A stretch of DNA of 21,541 nucleotides from Coemansia sp. RSA 1804 (Eukaryota > Kickxellomycota > Kickxellomycetes > Kickxellales > Kickxellaceae): the NCBI GenBank assembly GCA_027578815.1, contig JANBTH010000301.1, positions 1 to 21,541 of the forward strand, in the 5' to 3' direction. This document shows positions 1 through 10,159 of the stretch, in pieces. The notes beneath the pieces were generated by a model that worked only from the letters and a program-made list of their open reading frames with translations, was not told where the DNA came from and did no database searches. The first letter of the stretch is position 1. Each line of letters opens with the position of its first letter. Made by a program: the position numbers and the translations under genes.

Positions 1-3000
1 CCGACGTTTGAGCTAAAGGTCATATGGTGATCGCCGGTTCCAATTGTCTCACTAGGACTGCCATTACCACTGGTGCTTTCACCGCCATATCTGAAACCGT
101 TTCCATTGGTAGTCTGGGCTGTCGCAGCCAGCTTTGAGTAGCTATTCGACACCGACCGTCGCCAGGGAGAACAGAAAAGATACCTGCGTGCAAAGTACGT
201 AATAATGCGTGCGCCCTTTGCGATAGAAGGGGCGATAAGCGGAAACACCCACCACTCGCCAAGCGAGCACAAACCAAAGTTGACAAGCGCTAGCAGTATT
301 ATCACCCGCTTAAAGCCGCTGTCGAGACCCACCAGCTCAAAGACGTCAAATGCCCAATCGTTGGGCGCAACAACCATGTAAGAAGTGTAGCCTACAAGAG
401 CCACACATGTAATGACTAAGCCGGGATTGCGTAGATTGGACTGGCGATATGGAGGGCCGATGCTGAACACGCAAGCAGCAATAATGTACTGATATGACGA
501 GCCCAAAAAGAGCGCGCTGTTCTCGAATGAACGGATCAGCAGCTTGCTTGCGTCTGTTGGATCTTCCCGGGTTGGTGGCAAGTAATTGCCCGAGTTCCTC
601 ACCGCATAGAACAGAATCGCCTGGATCGTAGAGTTTATAAAAATATGACCAAAGAGAGAGGTCATTACCTTTTTGCTCATCAGATTGGCGGTTGGGCGTT
701 TGGGGGCCAAGCGCTCAAAGGACCTTGTTCGTCCCATGAAGACAGCTATAGGTACGATGATAAACAGATCAATGTACAGAAACTGGATATCGCCCAGACT
801 TCCGCCAAACTCATAGAGCATACTCACCGAAGTGAACTGCACGATGCTGTAGATTGCCATAAACTTGAAGCAGCTGAAGCTAGTCACAAGCGCGGCTCTG
901 CCTTCGCGAATTACGTCCAGCACACACTGGATGTCAGTTGAATGCGAGGTAAATGGTGCTGCCACGCTAGCCTCAGCCTCGCTCAATGATAATCCAACAT
1001 CTGCTGCTCTGAGGGCTCCGCAGTCGTTTGCGCCATCGCCACAAAATCCTGTACAGTATCCGATTGCTTGCAAACGCTCGACAAGCTCAGCTTTTTCATC
1101 TGGAGACATCCGTGCATAGACCGTTCCGCGCATTAGCATGCGCTCCACAGTCACGTCATGACCCTCGTCCATAATATAACGGAAGACCTCGCCAGTAATT
1201 GCGACGCAAAAGTTTCCACTTGTCGTAAGAGACGTATCGGGGTTTGTGTAGTTATGCAGCCATGACAGGTAATGTTGCTGCTGTTTCTCCATTTCTTGCG
1301 ATGTCTCGGCAGTATCGCTAGACACAATGCGTTCTTTGACAGGCAATGTCGCCACCCGGGGCTCAAGCGTGTAAGGATCAAGCACACGCATCTCGTCCTC
1401 TATACTTTCCCATACAACCATGGCACGCATATCAACCTCGCCATCAATAACCTCCACCACCACATCCTCTCCGCTACCTGCATAATCAGAGCGACGCAAG
1501 CTGTCACAGCATCCAGATTGTGGCGGAGGAGCAGTTTCCTTTCGACGTACTAGTCGCGGCACAAAAACATGCATGTTCTCGGGTATCATGCTGCACTCAC
1601 GGCCAACACTGACCGCCGTAAGCACATTGTCTCCCGTGCACATAATCTGTCGGATTTTGGCGCCGCGTAGCTTGTCGATAACAGGCGTTGTGGTTGGCTT
1701 GAGCTTGTTCTCAAACACAAGGAATCCCATAAATATAAGGTCCTGCTCAACAGCATCGCGCTTGAGCTTCTGGAGCTTTGGCCACGACATCTTCAATGAC
1801 TTTCCCGCTAGTGCGATGACCCGATATCCGTGATTAGTATAGTCAAGAAGAACCTTGTCAAAGTCGCGCGGAAGCGTGTCAGAGTAGCAGAGCTCACGGA
1901 TGGCTTCTGGTGCGCCCTTTACATACACTTCGTTGTATCTGGCACCAAGGCGTTTGGCAATAACCGCTTGTCGCCGAAGCGATGCTGAAAAGTCGAATGT
2001 GCGGATAATCCCGAGCTCATAAACGCTGGTGCTGCCCGTCTCATCAAGAGTAAAGCGGTCCGAGTTTGGTGGGCGCACAACCACAGGGACCGGCATCGTC
2101 TTTCTGGCCATTACAGCTTGGCTGCTGATAGCGCCTAGGGCATCATTGAGTGGATCTGGGCCTTGCAGTTGGGCTCCAAAGCCATGGCCAGCAGGTTTCT
2201 GGACAAACGGTTGATCATTTTGGTCGTCGTTCTCGTCAAGTATCCATTTTGTTGATTCAAACATCTTGACATCGAGCGGGTCACCAACATACGCACCATC
2301 AACAGTCTTTACCGCATGGCAAGTCGCCAGAGCATGGAGCATGTTGAGCTTGGTTGGATCAGCCACCTTTCGTGGGGCTGCTGTCATGGATGAGCTGCGG
2401 TCCAAGTCCGCAAACCCGCCGGGTAGCCCCATTGTTAGATTGCTGCCTACACTGCTAAATGCCGAGCTAGGAGCCATTGGTGGGGCTGCTAAAGTTGTTA
2501 AAAGCTCGCTTGGCGTCTCCTGCATCTCGTTCAACCGACAAGAGTCGTAGTCCATGGTACAAACGCCCAGCACATCCAATCCCTCCTCTGTCAACGTGCC
2601 CGTTTTGTCAAAGCACATAACGTTGACCTTTCCACAAACGTTGATACGTGTTGGGCTGATGCAGAATATGTGTTTCATGCGCAGTCTTGAAAGCGCGAAG
2701 CTAACTCCAATCGACATTGTCGCTGGCAGAGCTGGTGGAACAACGACAGTGATAAGGTCAAGCGCGTGGATCACAATCGAGTCAAGCGTGACCCCAAGCC
2801 GCAGAAAGTTGCTGAAACTCGCAATAAAGCCAATAATTGCAATAATGGCCAACACGCCTATGAAACGGAACGAATCTTCGTAGAACTTGAACTTGTTTGG
2901 GCGGGGAAACAGGATCGAACGAACAAGCGCGCCCTTTGTCGTATTAAAGCCTGTGCGAAGAGCCATTGCTGTTGCACGAGCAGGCATCCCGGTCAGCGTC

Positions 3001-5260
3001 TGCTGCTCAAGGCTTAGCCACCGGTTCCCTCCAAAGCCAAGCGACGTCCGCTTTACCCGAACAAGCTTTGTCCCGGAAAACAAGACGTGCTTTGCAATGT
3101 CGGATCCAAAAGTCGAGCTTGCCAGGCGCATCTTGCCAAACACCGAAGGAACAACGGGCACCTTTGCTACAGGAACGCTTTCACCAGTAAGCATGCTCTC
3201 ATTGGTAATACATTCACCTTCCAGCAACACGGCATCGCAGGGAAGGATGCCCATACTAGGTATGACTTCAAACACATCGCCAGGAAGCAGCTCTTCGGAT
3301 TTTGCTTCTCCCCAAACACCATCTCGCAGAATACGAACTGGACACGAAAAACGCGCCATCTCTTTTATCTTGCGCGTGTTTCTTTTGGTCTCTAAAAGAG
3401 TTTGAACGATTCCAGAGGCCGAGATCAGAAGGATACAGGTTGCATAGTAATAGTAGTTTTCCAGCGACCAAAGAACCACGCTTCCGGCTTGAAACACATA
3501 AAAGGGATTGAGCACCTCTTCAACCAGCAGCCGACCGGTGGATTTCTCCTTGATATCGATACTGTTGCTTCCAAAGATCGAACGACGAAGATCGCACAAA
3601 TCGCTTTGGATCCCGGATCGCATCGAAACAGGCGTGCGAGTCCATGCGGAATCCATCCAGCATGCATTTGGCAAAAACTTTTCCAGATATGGATGATACA
3701 CAAAAAAATAGTAGCGATGCGCAAACATCGTCAGCCGATTCACAATATCGTGATTGTGTTCGTGCAAAGGGCCCTTTCTAGTCAGCGAGCCAAATATGGA
3801 TTCAAGAGTCCCGCCGTATCGCTTCTGCACAATCGGCTCTATGCTCACCACGCCAAAGTCGTCAACCACAACAGCAAAATCCGCTTCTCCAAGGCGCACC
3901 TGCGTCATTGTCCACCAGACTTTCCAGCGGGGAATCCAGCGACATATCAGCGGCACAACTCCAAGGGTGAGAAGGCCAACGATGCTGTAGATGCATATTC
4001 CGAACGTGTTGTAAGACATGCCAGAGACGCTGATCTACAAGGATAAAATCACGTTTTCCTTCATAATGGTTCAAGAAGCAAGCAACATACAGTTAGAAAG
4101 TTTGGAGTCTAGGCTTGCCAGAAGCACAGCTAATAGAAAAATTACACATTGGACCAACAGTCACATATCAAAAATAGCTTGTATTGATAAGGCCTGGAAC
4201 TCGGCATACTTACGGTTATATCCTCTTCTTCCAGATGAATTTTCTGGGTATATGGATCGGCGTTGCTCACTATAAAAAATGCCAATTGAAGAAAAAACAA
4301 GATAACGTGCGAATGCTTTCAGTCACAATACATGCATGTATGCTTGAACAGCAGAATTGCATAGATAACAAAAACAGAGACGCAACTCGTAGCCTTTGGT
4401 TTGACACAAGCATGCTTTTTCTTACCATATTCGGGCAGGTCCTGGTCGTAGGTCTCGTTCACATCGTCGACAGCAAACCCTTCGTAAGACTCGGTGTCGC
4501 TTTCGTCTTCTCCACCGTCCAGGCTATCACTATCCTCATCATCGGTGGACATATCTACAAACGCATTGCTGCCCGTGTGGTTCCTAGCAAGCGAAGAGCT
4601 GGCTTCACGAACGCTAAAGCGTCCATTTGTCACAACACCGCTGACAGCACGCTTTTCACCAGCCTTAGTAGTAGCCGAATTCTGGGCCTGATCATTTTCA
4701 TCCTCTGGATTGTCGGCATTTCCCCAACTGCCCTGCGAAAAGACGTTGGAATATGTGAAAGGGGGATTCATTTGAGCCTCTTCACCCCCGTCTGGACGCT
4801 CAGCAGCATGGGCAAGCGAGGTGTACGAAGAGTGCCGCGATATATGCGGTGCGGATTCGGAAACAGAGGCCCTGCGCTCGCTATCGCTGACAAGAGGAGT
4901 GGCCAGGTCGGATTCGTCCAGTGATGGGCGTGAGCGCGTAGGCGATGTCAGCTCTGCTATTGACGCTGCCGCTGCTGCAACCATGCTGTGTCTACGTGGG
5001 GTGTCTTCAAATGGTGGAACGGTATTTATAGATCCGTACTTTTTATTCAACTGGGTGTAGGCGCACCTGCTGCTGTTGTTGTTGCTGTCGATGCTCGGCT
5101 CGCTACCCTTCACGGTAGATGCAGCTTCAATTAGATGCGGCTGGGCAATATGGGGATTATCGACTCCGGTGCTACTGCTGTTTGTATCAGAGCTGTTGTT
5201 TGGTGCCTGTATGCTGGGTTTCGCCTTGGAAAGATCATTTCTAGTGGTGCCGTCCACCAT
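1..5260 (-). CDS. YPK9: P5B-type P-type ATPase (Ypk9/ATP13A2 family), three exons, C-terminus cut by window edge
   Basis: Spliced on the minus strand as 5260-4426, 4269-4214 and 4034-1, giving about 1641 residues with no stop before the left edge. Motifs by residue: hydrophobic N-terminal segment about 305-327; LNPFYVFQ followed by SVVLWSLENYYYYA near 470-490; dephosphorylation loop TGES at 580-583; PPALP in M4 at 730-734; DKTGTLT with the phosphorylated Asp at 773; KGAPE from 1003; TGDN at 1097-1100; GDGANDCG from 1296; then several C-terminal membrane spans. PPALP, and not PPELP, places it in the P5B subfamily and not P5A (Spf1). Known P5B pumps are vacuolar or late-endosomal; ATP13A2 exports polyamines, and yeast Ypk9 protects against metals. 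The first 278 residues are Ser/Asn-rich with an acidic cluster before the core. Low-complexity inserts follow DKTG and TGDN, which makes the protein longer than yeast Ypk9. Family is certain; substrate is inferred. Confidence 0.96.
4035..4213 (-). other. Intron 2 of the P5B ATPase gene
   Basis: Donor GTAAGT at 4213 and acceptor TTGTAG at 4035 on the minus strand; 179 bases, phase 0. A CTAAC branch-like motif lies upstream of the acceptor. Removing it joins EEEDIT to ISVSGM, which keeps the P5B N-terminal motif intact. The exon between the two introns (4214-4269) is only 56 bases. Confidence 0.9.
4270..4425 (-). other. Intron 1 of the P5B ATPase gene
   Basis: On the minus strand the intron opens with GTAAG at 4425 and closes after a T-rich run with TATAG at 4270. 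It is a phase 1 intron of 156 bases. Removing it joins residue Tyr278 to Val279 and leads into the family-typical segment YTQKIHLEEEDIT. Confidence 0.9.
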
Positions 5261-5768
5261 GCTTCAATTCCAGTAAGAGAAAAGAAAATGTAGCCTTTTC
5301 CCTAGGTTTATCTGCTTTCAGTTCAGCGGACCAAAGGCCCTAAGCCTCAGCCAGATATAGAATAGAAACGTAGTAGAGCAAGCAAGATAGAGCAGGGCCT
5401 TTTATGTTGGTTAGGAGAGCAGGAAGGAATCGCAATTGGCTAGTATGTGTTGCCAAAGCCGATTCGCATTCAAAACAGCAAATTGTATTGTAGTTGTTGT
5501 TTCACAGTCGCGCTAGCACAGAACGCTAGATAAATATAAGAAAGCCTTGAAATGCGAAAATAAAAAAGAATAGAAAAGTAGATATGACGAGAGACCTCCC
5601 AAAAAGAAAGGAAAAAACGATGTTTAAAGGAGGGGTGGGCGGCCAAGATAATGTGCGTTTTTTTCTTTTCTTTTCCAATTATCGTTTTGATGGACAATGA
5701 AAAGTTGCATGTGCCTTGGCTGCAAATTTTGATAAAATTAAAGCACAAGCACCACTAGAACTCCCCGT
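5261..5768. other. Intergenic: P5B ATPase promoter/leader and COA1 3' end
   Basis: 508 bases between two minus-strand genes. The part next to 5261 must hold the leader and promoter of the ATPase, and the part next to 5768 the 3' UTR of COA1. It is A/T-rich with several T-rich runs. I see no coding signal, repeat or RNA gene. Confidence 0.6.
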
Positions 5769-6383
5769 CTAACTGCAGTCAATCCTATGACCCTCTGGGG
5801 TTTCGACGTAAAACTCAATAGTCTTCCACTCGCCGTTCTGGTTGCTGGTTATCCGCCGGGACTTGAGAACCAGATGGCCACGAACCTCCTTGCTGCCGAC
5901 AACGTCAAACTCAACGTCCACCACGCCCTTGAGGTGGCTGATGTCGCCACTGATCCACGGGAACGCTGACGTAAAGCTAAGCTGTCCGCCAAACGCCTCG
6001 CGCACGCCCTCGTTGTGCCGTGCTGTGAACAGCGCAGCCGTCACAGGCGTGCTGGTCATCCGCTGGTAGTTGAATGCTATCACCGAGCCCAATCCCCACG
6101 TGACGGCCGCCACCACGACAAATATGCCGATTTCCCGCTTGTGGCTCTTTGGAGGCGGCAGCTCGCGCGCAACGGCAAACGCCGGGTTATTGGCGTGGGC
6201 TGCTTCCCACGTCTGCTGCGGCGGCTCAAGCACTGTTGCCGTCTCTCCTTGCGTGCTCATACGCGCGGCAGCCACACGCACGGGCGATCTGTTGCCGAGC
6301 CCGGCGCTTCGACAGAGCACCAGCCGTCTAGACGAGCCGTTTAGTGCTCGTGCAAGTCCAAGCGGCGCCGATAGCGGATTCAT
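5769..6383 (-). CDS. COA1: Coa1-like cytochrome c oxidase assembly factor
   Basis: 204 residues, stop TAG at 5771-5769. The first 45 residues are rich in Arg, Ser and Ala with few acids, typical of a mitochondrial presequence. A single membrane span lies at about 85-105. It is followed by the Coa1 domain: FNYQRMTSTPVTAALF (about 104-119), an FPWISGDI element (141-148), and a C-terminal beta-rich part with VDVEFDVVGSKEVRG. Yeast Coa1 is an inner-membrane protein of the Tim21-related fold that works with Shy1/Mss51 in early Cox1 assembly, and this fits in length and order. The start at 6383 is the first ATG; an in-frame upstream extension to 6443 would need a TTG start and adds a lysine/acid-rich stretch. 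Its tandem neighbour at 6751-7803 is also predicted mitochondrial. Confidence 0.9.
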   Translation of the reverse strand: MNPLSAPLGLARALNGSSRRLVLCRSAGLGNRSPVRVAAARMSTQGETATVLEPPQQTWEAAHANNPAFAVARELPPPKSHKREIGIFVVVAAVTWGLGSVIAFNYQRMTSTPVTAALFTARHNEGVREAFGGQLSFTSAFPWISGDISHLKGVVDVEFDVVGSKEVRGHLVLKSRRITSNQNGEWKTIEFYVETPEGHRIDCS

Positions 6384-6750
6384 TTCGTCAAAGTTCCTCT
6401 TCTTCTTTGAAAGCAGGAGAATTGCAGCAGGTGAACAAAACAAAATATGAAACGCTGGTATCCAGTGCGATTTCTATACCAAATTGAAAGAAAAGAAGGA
6501 AAAGAAGGAGCAGAGAGGGGAACTGAAATGGTGGAGAAAGACCGCTGCTTCTTTTCTCTCTGATTGGGAAGCACTCACACGAGGCAAAATAACACTCGTT
6601 TTTCTTTTTTTTTTTTTTTGCTGACTGAAGAAAAAAACACATCCCTCTCAGACATGCTTTTTTTTTGCGTTTCTCTGTACATGTTTTAGCAACGTGGCAA
6701 AGCGAAAATAAGGCGTATGTGTTAATGTCTGCCCACGGCTGACAATTGTT
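6384..6750. other. Intergenic: COA1 leader/promoter with long T homopolymers
   Basis: 367 bases between COA1 and the EngB-type GTPase, both on the minus strand. It contains a run of 15 T at 6605-6619 and a run of 9 T at 6658-6666 (plus-strand reading), which are A-runs in the transcribed direction. Such tracts are common in fungal promoters as nucleosome-poor DNA. No gene is seen. Confidence 0.6.
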
Positions 6751-7803
6751 CTATCTGCGACGCTTCTTTGACCGCGACGTCTCCTTGTATATCTTGAGCT
6801 GGCTGTCGTACTCTGCGCGCGCTATCGATTCCTTCCGCGAGTATGAGCCCAGATACTTCTGTCCTAGACTGCAAGTGTGAGTAATCTCCTTGCGCAAAAG
6901 ATTCAGGCCCGCCCCGTCGCGTGCACTGACCAGCATTACTCTTGGAATGCAGTGCTTTGACGACGCTGCCTCCTGACTCACAAGCAGGTGGCGCTTGGCC
7001 AGATCAGTGCGGCGCACAAGATCGCATTTTGTCAGAACAAACTGGTACTTTGTTCTTGTGCGGTCCATGAGGTCCATAAAGTCACGGTCGTTTGCCTTGA
7101 TCCCGTGTCTGGCATCCAGCAGCACCATCACTCGCCGCAGGGTCTTGCGGTTGCGGATATAGTCCTCAATCAACGACTGCCAACTTACGCGCTCCTCTTC
7201 CTTTGCAAAGGCAAAACCATATCCGGGCATGTCGACTAGGTGAAAGTCATCTCTCGCGGTATAAAAGTTGATCTGCTGGGTTAGTCCAGGCCGGTCTGAT
7301 ATGCGTGCTGCAGCAGACCCACAAACCTGGTTCACCAGCGTCGACTTGCCAACATTCGACCGTCCGACAAACCCAATCTCGGGAAGCGAAGCGGATGGAA
7401 ACGACTTTGAGGACTGCGCTCCTGCGAAGAACGCCAGCCGCGGGAGACTCACCTCGGGCTCCTGGTAGCCAAACCATCTCCTGCGAACAAACCTGCCCTC
7501 CTTCTCCATCCCAAGCCTGTGCATGTCAAGCATCTCCATGGTTTTCTCATCCGGCTGTAGACGCTCGAATAGCTTCCGGTTCGAGAGCTCCTCTGCACCC
7601 CGCACGTTGACTGCGTCCTTCAATGCCTCAACCGTGGTTCGGTGCACTGTGCTTGGCTTTCTTTCTGGCCTGTCTGTAGCATTAGTGGCTATCCTCCTAG
7701 CCTCGCCAGCACATCCTGTGCTGATAGTGTTGGATGGCTTGCTTGATAACCGCAGCAATGGCAGCCGTCGGCACGCCCAGAGCCCTAAACTATTACTCGC
7801 CAT
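6751..7803 (-). CDS. MRX8: Mitochondrial EngB/YihA-family GTPase (GTPBP8/Mrx8-like)
   Basis: 350 residues, single exon, ATG at 7803, stop TAG. The N-terminal 50 residues are Arg/Ser-rich and look like a mitochondrial presequence. The GTPase motifs are complete: G1 GRSNVGKS at 147-154, G2 PGLTQ at 172-176, G3 DMPGYG at 191-196, G4 TKCD at 258-261, and G5 SAR at 293-295. The DMPGYG box and PGLTQ spacing are hallmarks of the EngB (YihA/YsxC) branch of TRAFAC GTPases. Bacterial EngB acts in large ribosomal subunit assembly; the fungal and animal relatives (Mrx8, GTPBP8) are mitochondrial and tied to mitoribosome function. The protein ends in a basic KKRRR tail that could contact RNA (inference). 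The gene lies upstream of COA1 on the same strand. Confidence 0.94.
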   Translation of the reverse strand: MASNSLGLWACRRLPLLRLSSKPSNTISTGCAGEARRIATNATDRPERKPSTVHRTTVEALKDAVNVRGAEELSNRKLFERLQPDEKTMEMLDMHRLGMEKEGRFVRRRWFGYQEPEVSLPRLAFFAGAQSSKSFPSASLPEIGFVGRSNVGKSTLVNQVCGSAAARISDRPGLTQQINFYTARDDFHLVDMPGYGFAFAKEEERVSWQSLIEDYIRNRKTLRRVMVLLDARHGIKANDRDFMDLMDRTRTKYQFVLTKCDLVRRTDLAKRHLLVSQEAASSKHCIPRVMLVSARDGAGLNLLRKEITHTCSLGQKYLGSYSRKESIARAEYDSQLKIYKETSRSKKRRR

Positions 7804-9046
7804 TGGTTCGTTCGTTGCCGATTAGGTAGAGGCAGATTCAGACCACGAAAACGGTAGTATGTAAACAGTGAAGCAGAACAAGAGCTAAAAGAAAGAATAA
7901 CCACGGTGATAAAACAGGCGCAATTTTTTGCTTTTCCAATTACTGGCTTGGTTGTCTGTCTCTTTTTTCTCTTTCTTGTGAATGGCTCGGCTCGGACCAT
8001 TCTGCTCTCATCAGTAAAATCTTCTGTCTTATCCGACCAGCTAAACCACACATGCGGCTCAGCCGTCTGTACGCCACATTTGTTGATCAAAAAAGGGTGG
8101 AAAAGTGGTTCGACTTTTGTTGCACAAATAAAGGAAAGCCCGAGTCTTTGTACATTTCTTTTTGGGGGAGCTTTTTCCTTCTTTCCTTTACCTCCAAACC
8201 ACAATTACTCTCTTCATTGGTTTTTCATGCTCGTTTTCCTCTTTATATTTAGGCTGGCCTAAATTCTCCTGACCACGAGACTGTTTTTCTCCTCCATTAC
8301 TCTTACATCCTGCATTTCCTGAATACGTCGTTTGCGACACCTGATCACCATTTCCACTTTCTCATTTTTTTAAAATCTCACCTGCCAATATTCCGGTCTG
8401 AACTCACTCGTGAGGCTTCATATCTCTTTATCCTAACAACCACCTAGACAGCTTCTTTTCCATACTCTTATACGATACTTTGTTGATATATTTTATACGG
8501 TCTGCATCACTTACGCCACGCTGTTTGACCAGCCAACCTTCTGTACTCCAAAACCTTTCCTTACACCCGCCGAGTCAAAATTCATAGTATACAAAAGTCC
8601 TAGTTGCGCTGGATACGAGCCATTGGACATTCAGGCCCAAACCTGCTAGCAAAAAACACACTTTATCCCGTACATACAGGCTTTTAGAGAAGCTGAAGAC
8701 CTTTTTGCATTGTTGAAGAGGTATTTGCCATTGGACGGGGCCATTTTCTACACGCAAGAGCCAGGTTTTGTAGAATACCAAACGCTGGGCGTGTAAGAGT
8801 GGTCTGTACTTTATTGTACTCTATCATTTTACACCTGGTCTTATTGTGCACCATTGTGAAAAACAGCACCATTTTTTCATTGTTGGGTATCGCAGGACAT
8901 ATCCCTACAAGTTCTTTTTCCTTCCTTTTGTCTCACTCTTTTACAGGCTCTCAGCACGCCTGCCAAACACCACTCCCTTGTTTTTTTCTTTTGCTTCCAT
9001 TCGTCGGTTACAGCTCGACGCCACGAACACTCAAACGGGCTCTATA
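7804..9046. promoter_or_regulatory. Divergent intergenic region with an 817-base ATG-free leader
   Basis: 1.24 kb separate the divergent EngB GTPase and the membrane protein gene. Plus-strand bases 8230-9046 contain no ATG in any frame; the one at 8227 is the last before the start at 9047. Much of the tract is pyrimidine-rich (8261-8360, 8905-9000). I infer that most of it is the 5' leader of the 9047 gene and that the GTPase promoter lies near 7804-8200. Open frames on both strands between 7785 and 8262 look like composition effects. Confidence 0.5.
8793..8946 (+). other. Candidate intron in the leader of the 9047 gene
   Basis: GTAAGA at 8793-8798 and a strong polypyrimidine acceptor (CTCACTCTTTTACAG, ending 8946) define a possible 154-base intron, in the size range of the confirmed introns here. 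It lies wholly upstream of the first ATG, so it would be a 5' UTR intron. A weaker acceptor, ATCGCAG, lies near 8896. There is no protein conservation to test it. Confidence 0.4.
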
Positions 9047-10159
9047 ATGGTTGAATTTGTTTCAATGAGTGAAAAGGCGACATCTGGTGGCTACAGTCTA
9101 TTACTTTCAAAAAGGCTTTGCTCACTTTTGGCACTCTGTTTGGCAGCATTTATTTTACTCGGCAATGGCGTGGCTGCCTCTGCTGCTGCTGATACTGACA
9201 AGCTTCTAATTAGAGCCGACAGCTCTACAGACTCCTCACAGATAAACCCGATTGGAGTAACATTCAACTATTCGCTTGGATGGGTTGATGTAACGACTTC
9301 AACGTTCGGAGTGACGCTGACGCCAGTAAAACAATCGGCATATGTCGAGGGGACGCCGTGGTCTCTTTTGGTTCGCTATGACCAATCTGCACACGCAAAC
9401 ATTACAAAGATAACCCCAGGCTGGGGCCTGGGAATCTATGACTATGCTTCATGGGTTCTGCTCCCTAGCAGCTCACCCTTTAACGATATGCATTTTACCG
9501 TACATTCAGACGGACAGATGAATTTAGAGGACACTGTCGATAAACTGGCTGTGCCAGACGCGTTCATGATTATTGGCGATACATCGCCAAAGCCATCGTC
9601 AAAAGTGTACAACCTTTACCAAAACCATGACTACTATATTGAGAATGTCAATTTGGCCCAGTTGCCCAAGGCTGTCTTTGGCGCATGGGAGTCCTTGTCT
9701 GATACGAATGCCGAATCCATCAATGTTGGGCAAGGGCATGAGTCAGCTTCTTTGGGCGAACACGCTGGCTCAGTTCTTCCATCGAATGCCGAGTTTGATG
9801 TAATTAAAGATGGTGAGGACGATGCTATTTCATCCTCGGCTACAGGCTCGGAAAACGATGCAACCCCTACAGCCACTTCAAGCACAGCTAACGAGGAGGA
9901 CGCCACAGTGTCTCAACGAGAGATGGAGACGATTCTGCCGCCTGTCAAGTATATACCTGGTGACCCGGACTACGACCCCAATATGGATCCTCTTGGAACT
10001 CTTTATGCTGCGCCTATGATCGGTCCTATTCTTGTGAATATCGTTCTATTCATCGGGCTTGCTGTTCATGCTGCAGCCACATTCAGGCGCTACCAATATA
10101 GGCGGGTATACAAGATGTCGCTCCTGCAAGCCAACGCTGGCAACATGCCGCATGCCTGA
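9047..10159 (+). CDS. Type I single-pass membrane protein of unknown function
   Basis: 370 residues from the first ATG at 9047; a second ATG in frame at 9065 would remove six residues. A cleavable signal sequence is likely at about 22-48 (LLALCLAAFILLGNGVAASA). The lumenal/extracellular part is about 280 residues. It has a Trp/Tyr-rich beta-like half (70-215) with two N-glycosylation sequons (N74, N118), then an acidic Ser/Thr-rich linker (218-290). A conserved-looking juxtamembrane patch follows, VKYIPGDPDYDPNMDP at 300-315. A membrane span at about 324-346 leads to a basic tail of about 24 residues (RRYQYRR). I do not recognise the family. The layout resembles fungal secretory-pathway accessory or surface glycoproteins, but no assignment is justified. 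The leader is unusually long and free of ATG. Confidence 0.85.
   Translation: MVEFVSMSEKATSGGYSLLLSKRLCSLLALCLAAFILLGNGVAASAAADTDKLLIRADSSTDSSQINPIGVTFNYSLGWVDVTTSTFGVTLTPVKQSAYVEGTPWSLLVRYDQSAHANITKITPGWGLGIYDYASWVLLPSSSPFNDMHFTVHSDGQMNLEDTVDKLAVPDAFMIIGDTSPKPSSKVYNLYQNHDYYIENVNLAQLPKAVFGAWESLSDTNAESINVGQGHESASLGEHAGSVLPSNAEFDVIKDGEDDAISSSATGSENDATPTATSSTANEEDATVSQREMETILPPVKYIPGDPDYDPNMDPLGTLYAAPMIGPILVNIVLFIGLAVHAAATFRRYQYRRVYKMSLLQANAGNMPHA

Noticed and set aside
5470..5748. 92-codon minus-strand ORF between COA1 and the P5B ATPase
   Set aside because: It is A/T-rich with many Phe, Ile, Tyr and Lys residues, lies where the COA1 3' UTR should be and has no recognisable domain.
6384..6443. 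Upstream start for COA1
   Set aside because: The codon at 6443 is TTG. The first ATG, at 6383, begins a good mitochondrial presequence.
7785..8262. Overlapping ORFs of 139 codons (minus) and 118 codons (plus) upstream of the EngB GTPase
   Set aside because: Both follow local T/C-rich composition, overlap each other and carry no motif; the minus one overlaps the GTPase start.
8846..9046. N-terminal extension of the membrane protein to 8846
   Set aside because: It starts with GTG, not ATG, and the sequence is leader-like (Phe/His/Pro-rich). The signal sequence lies properly after the ATG at 9047.
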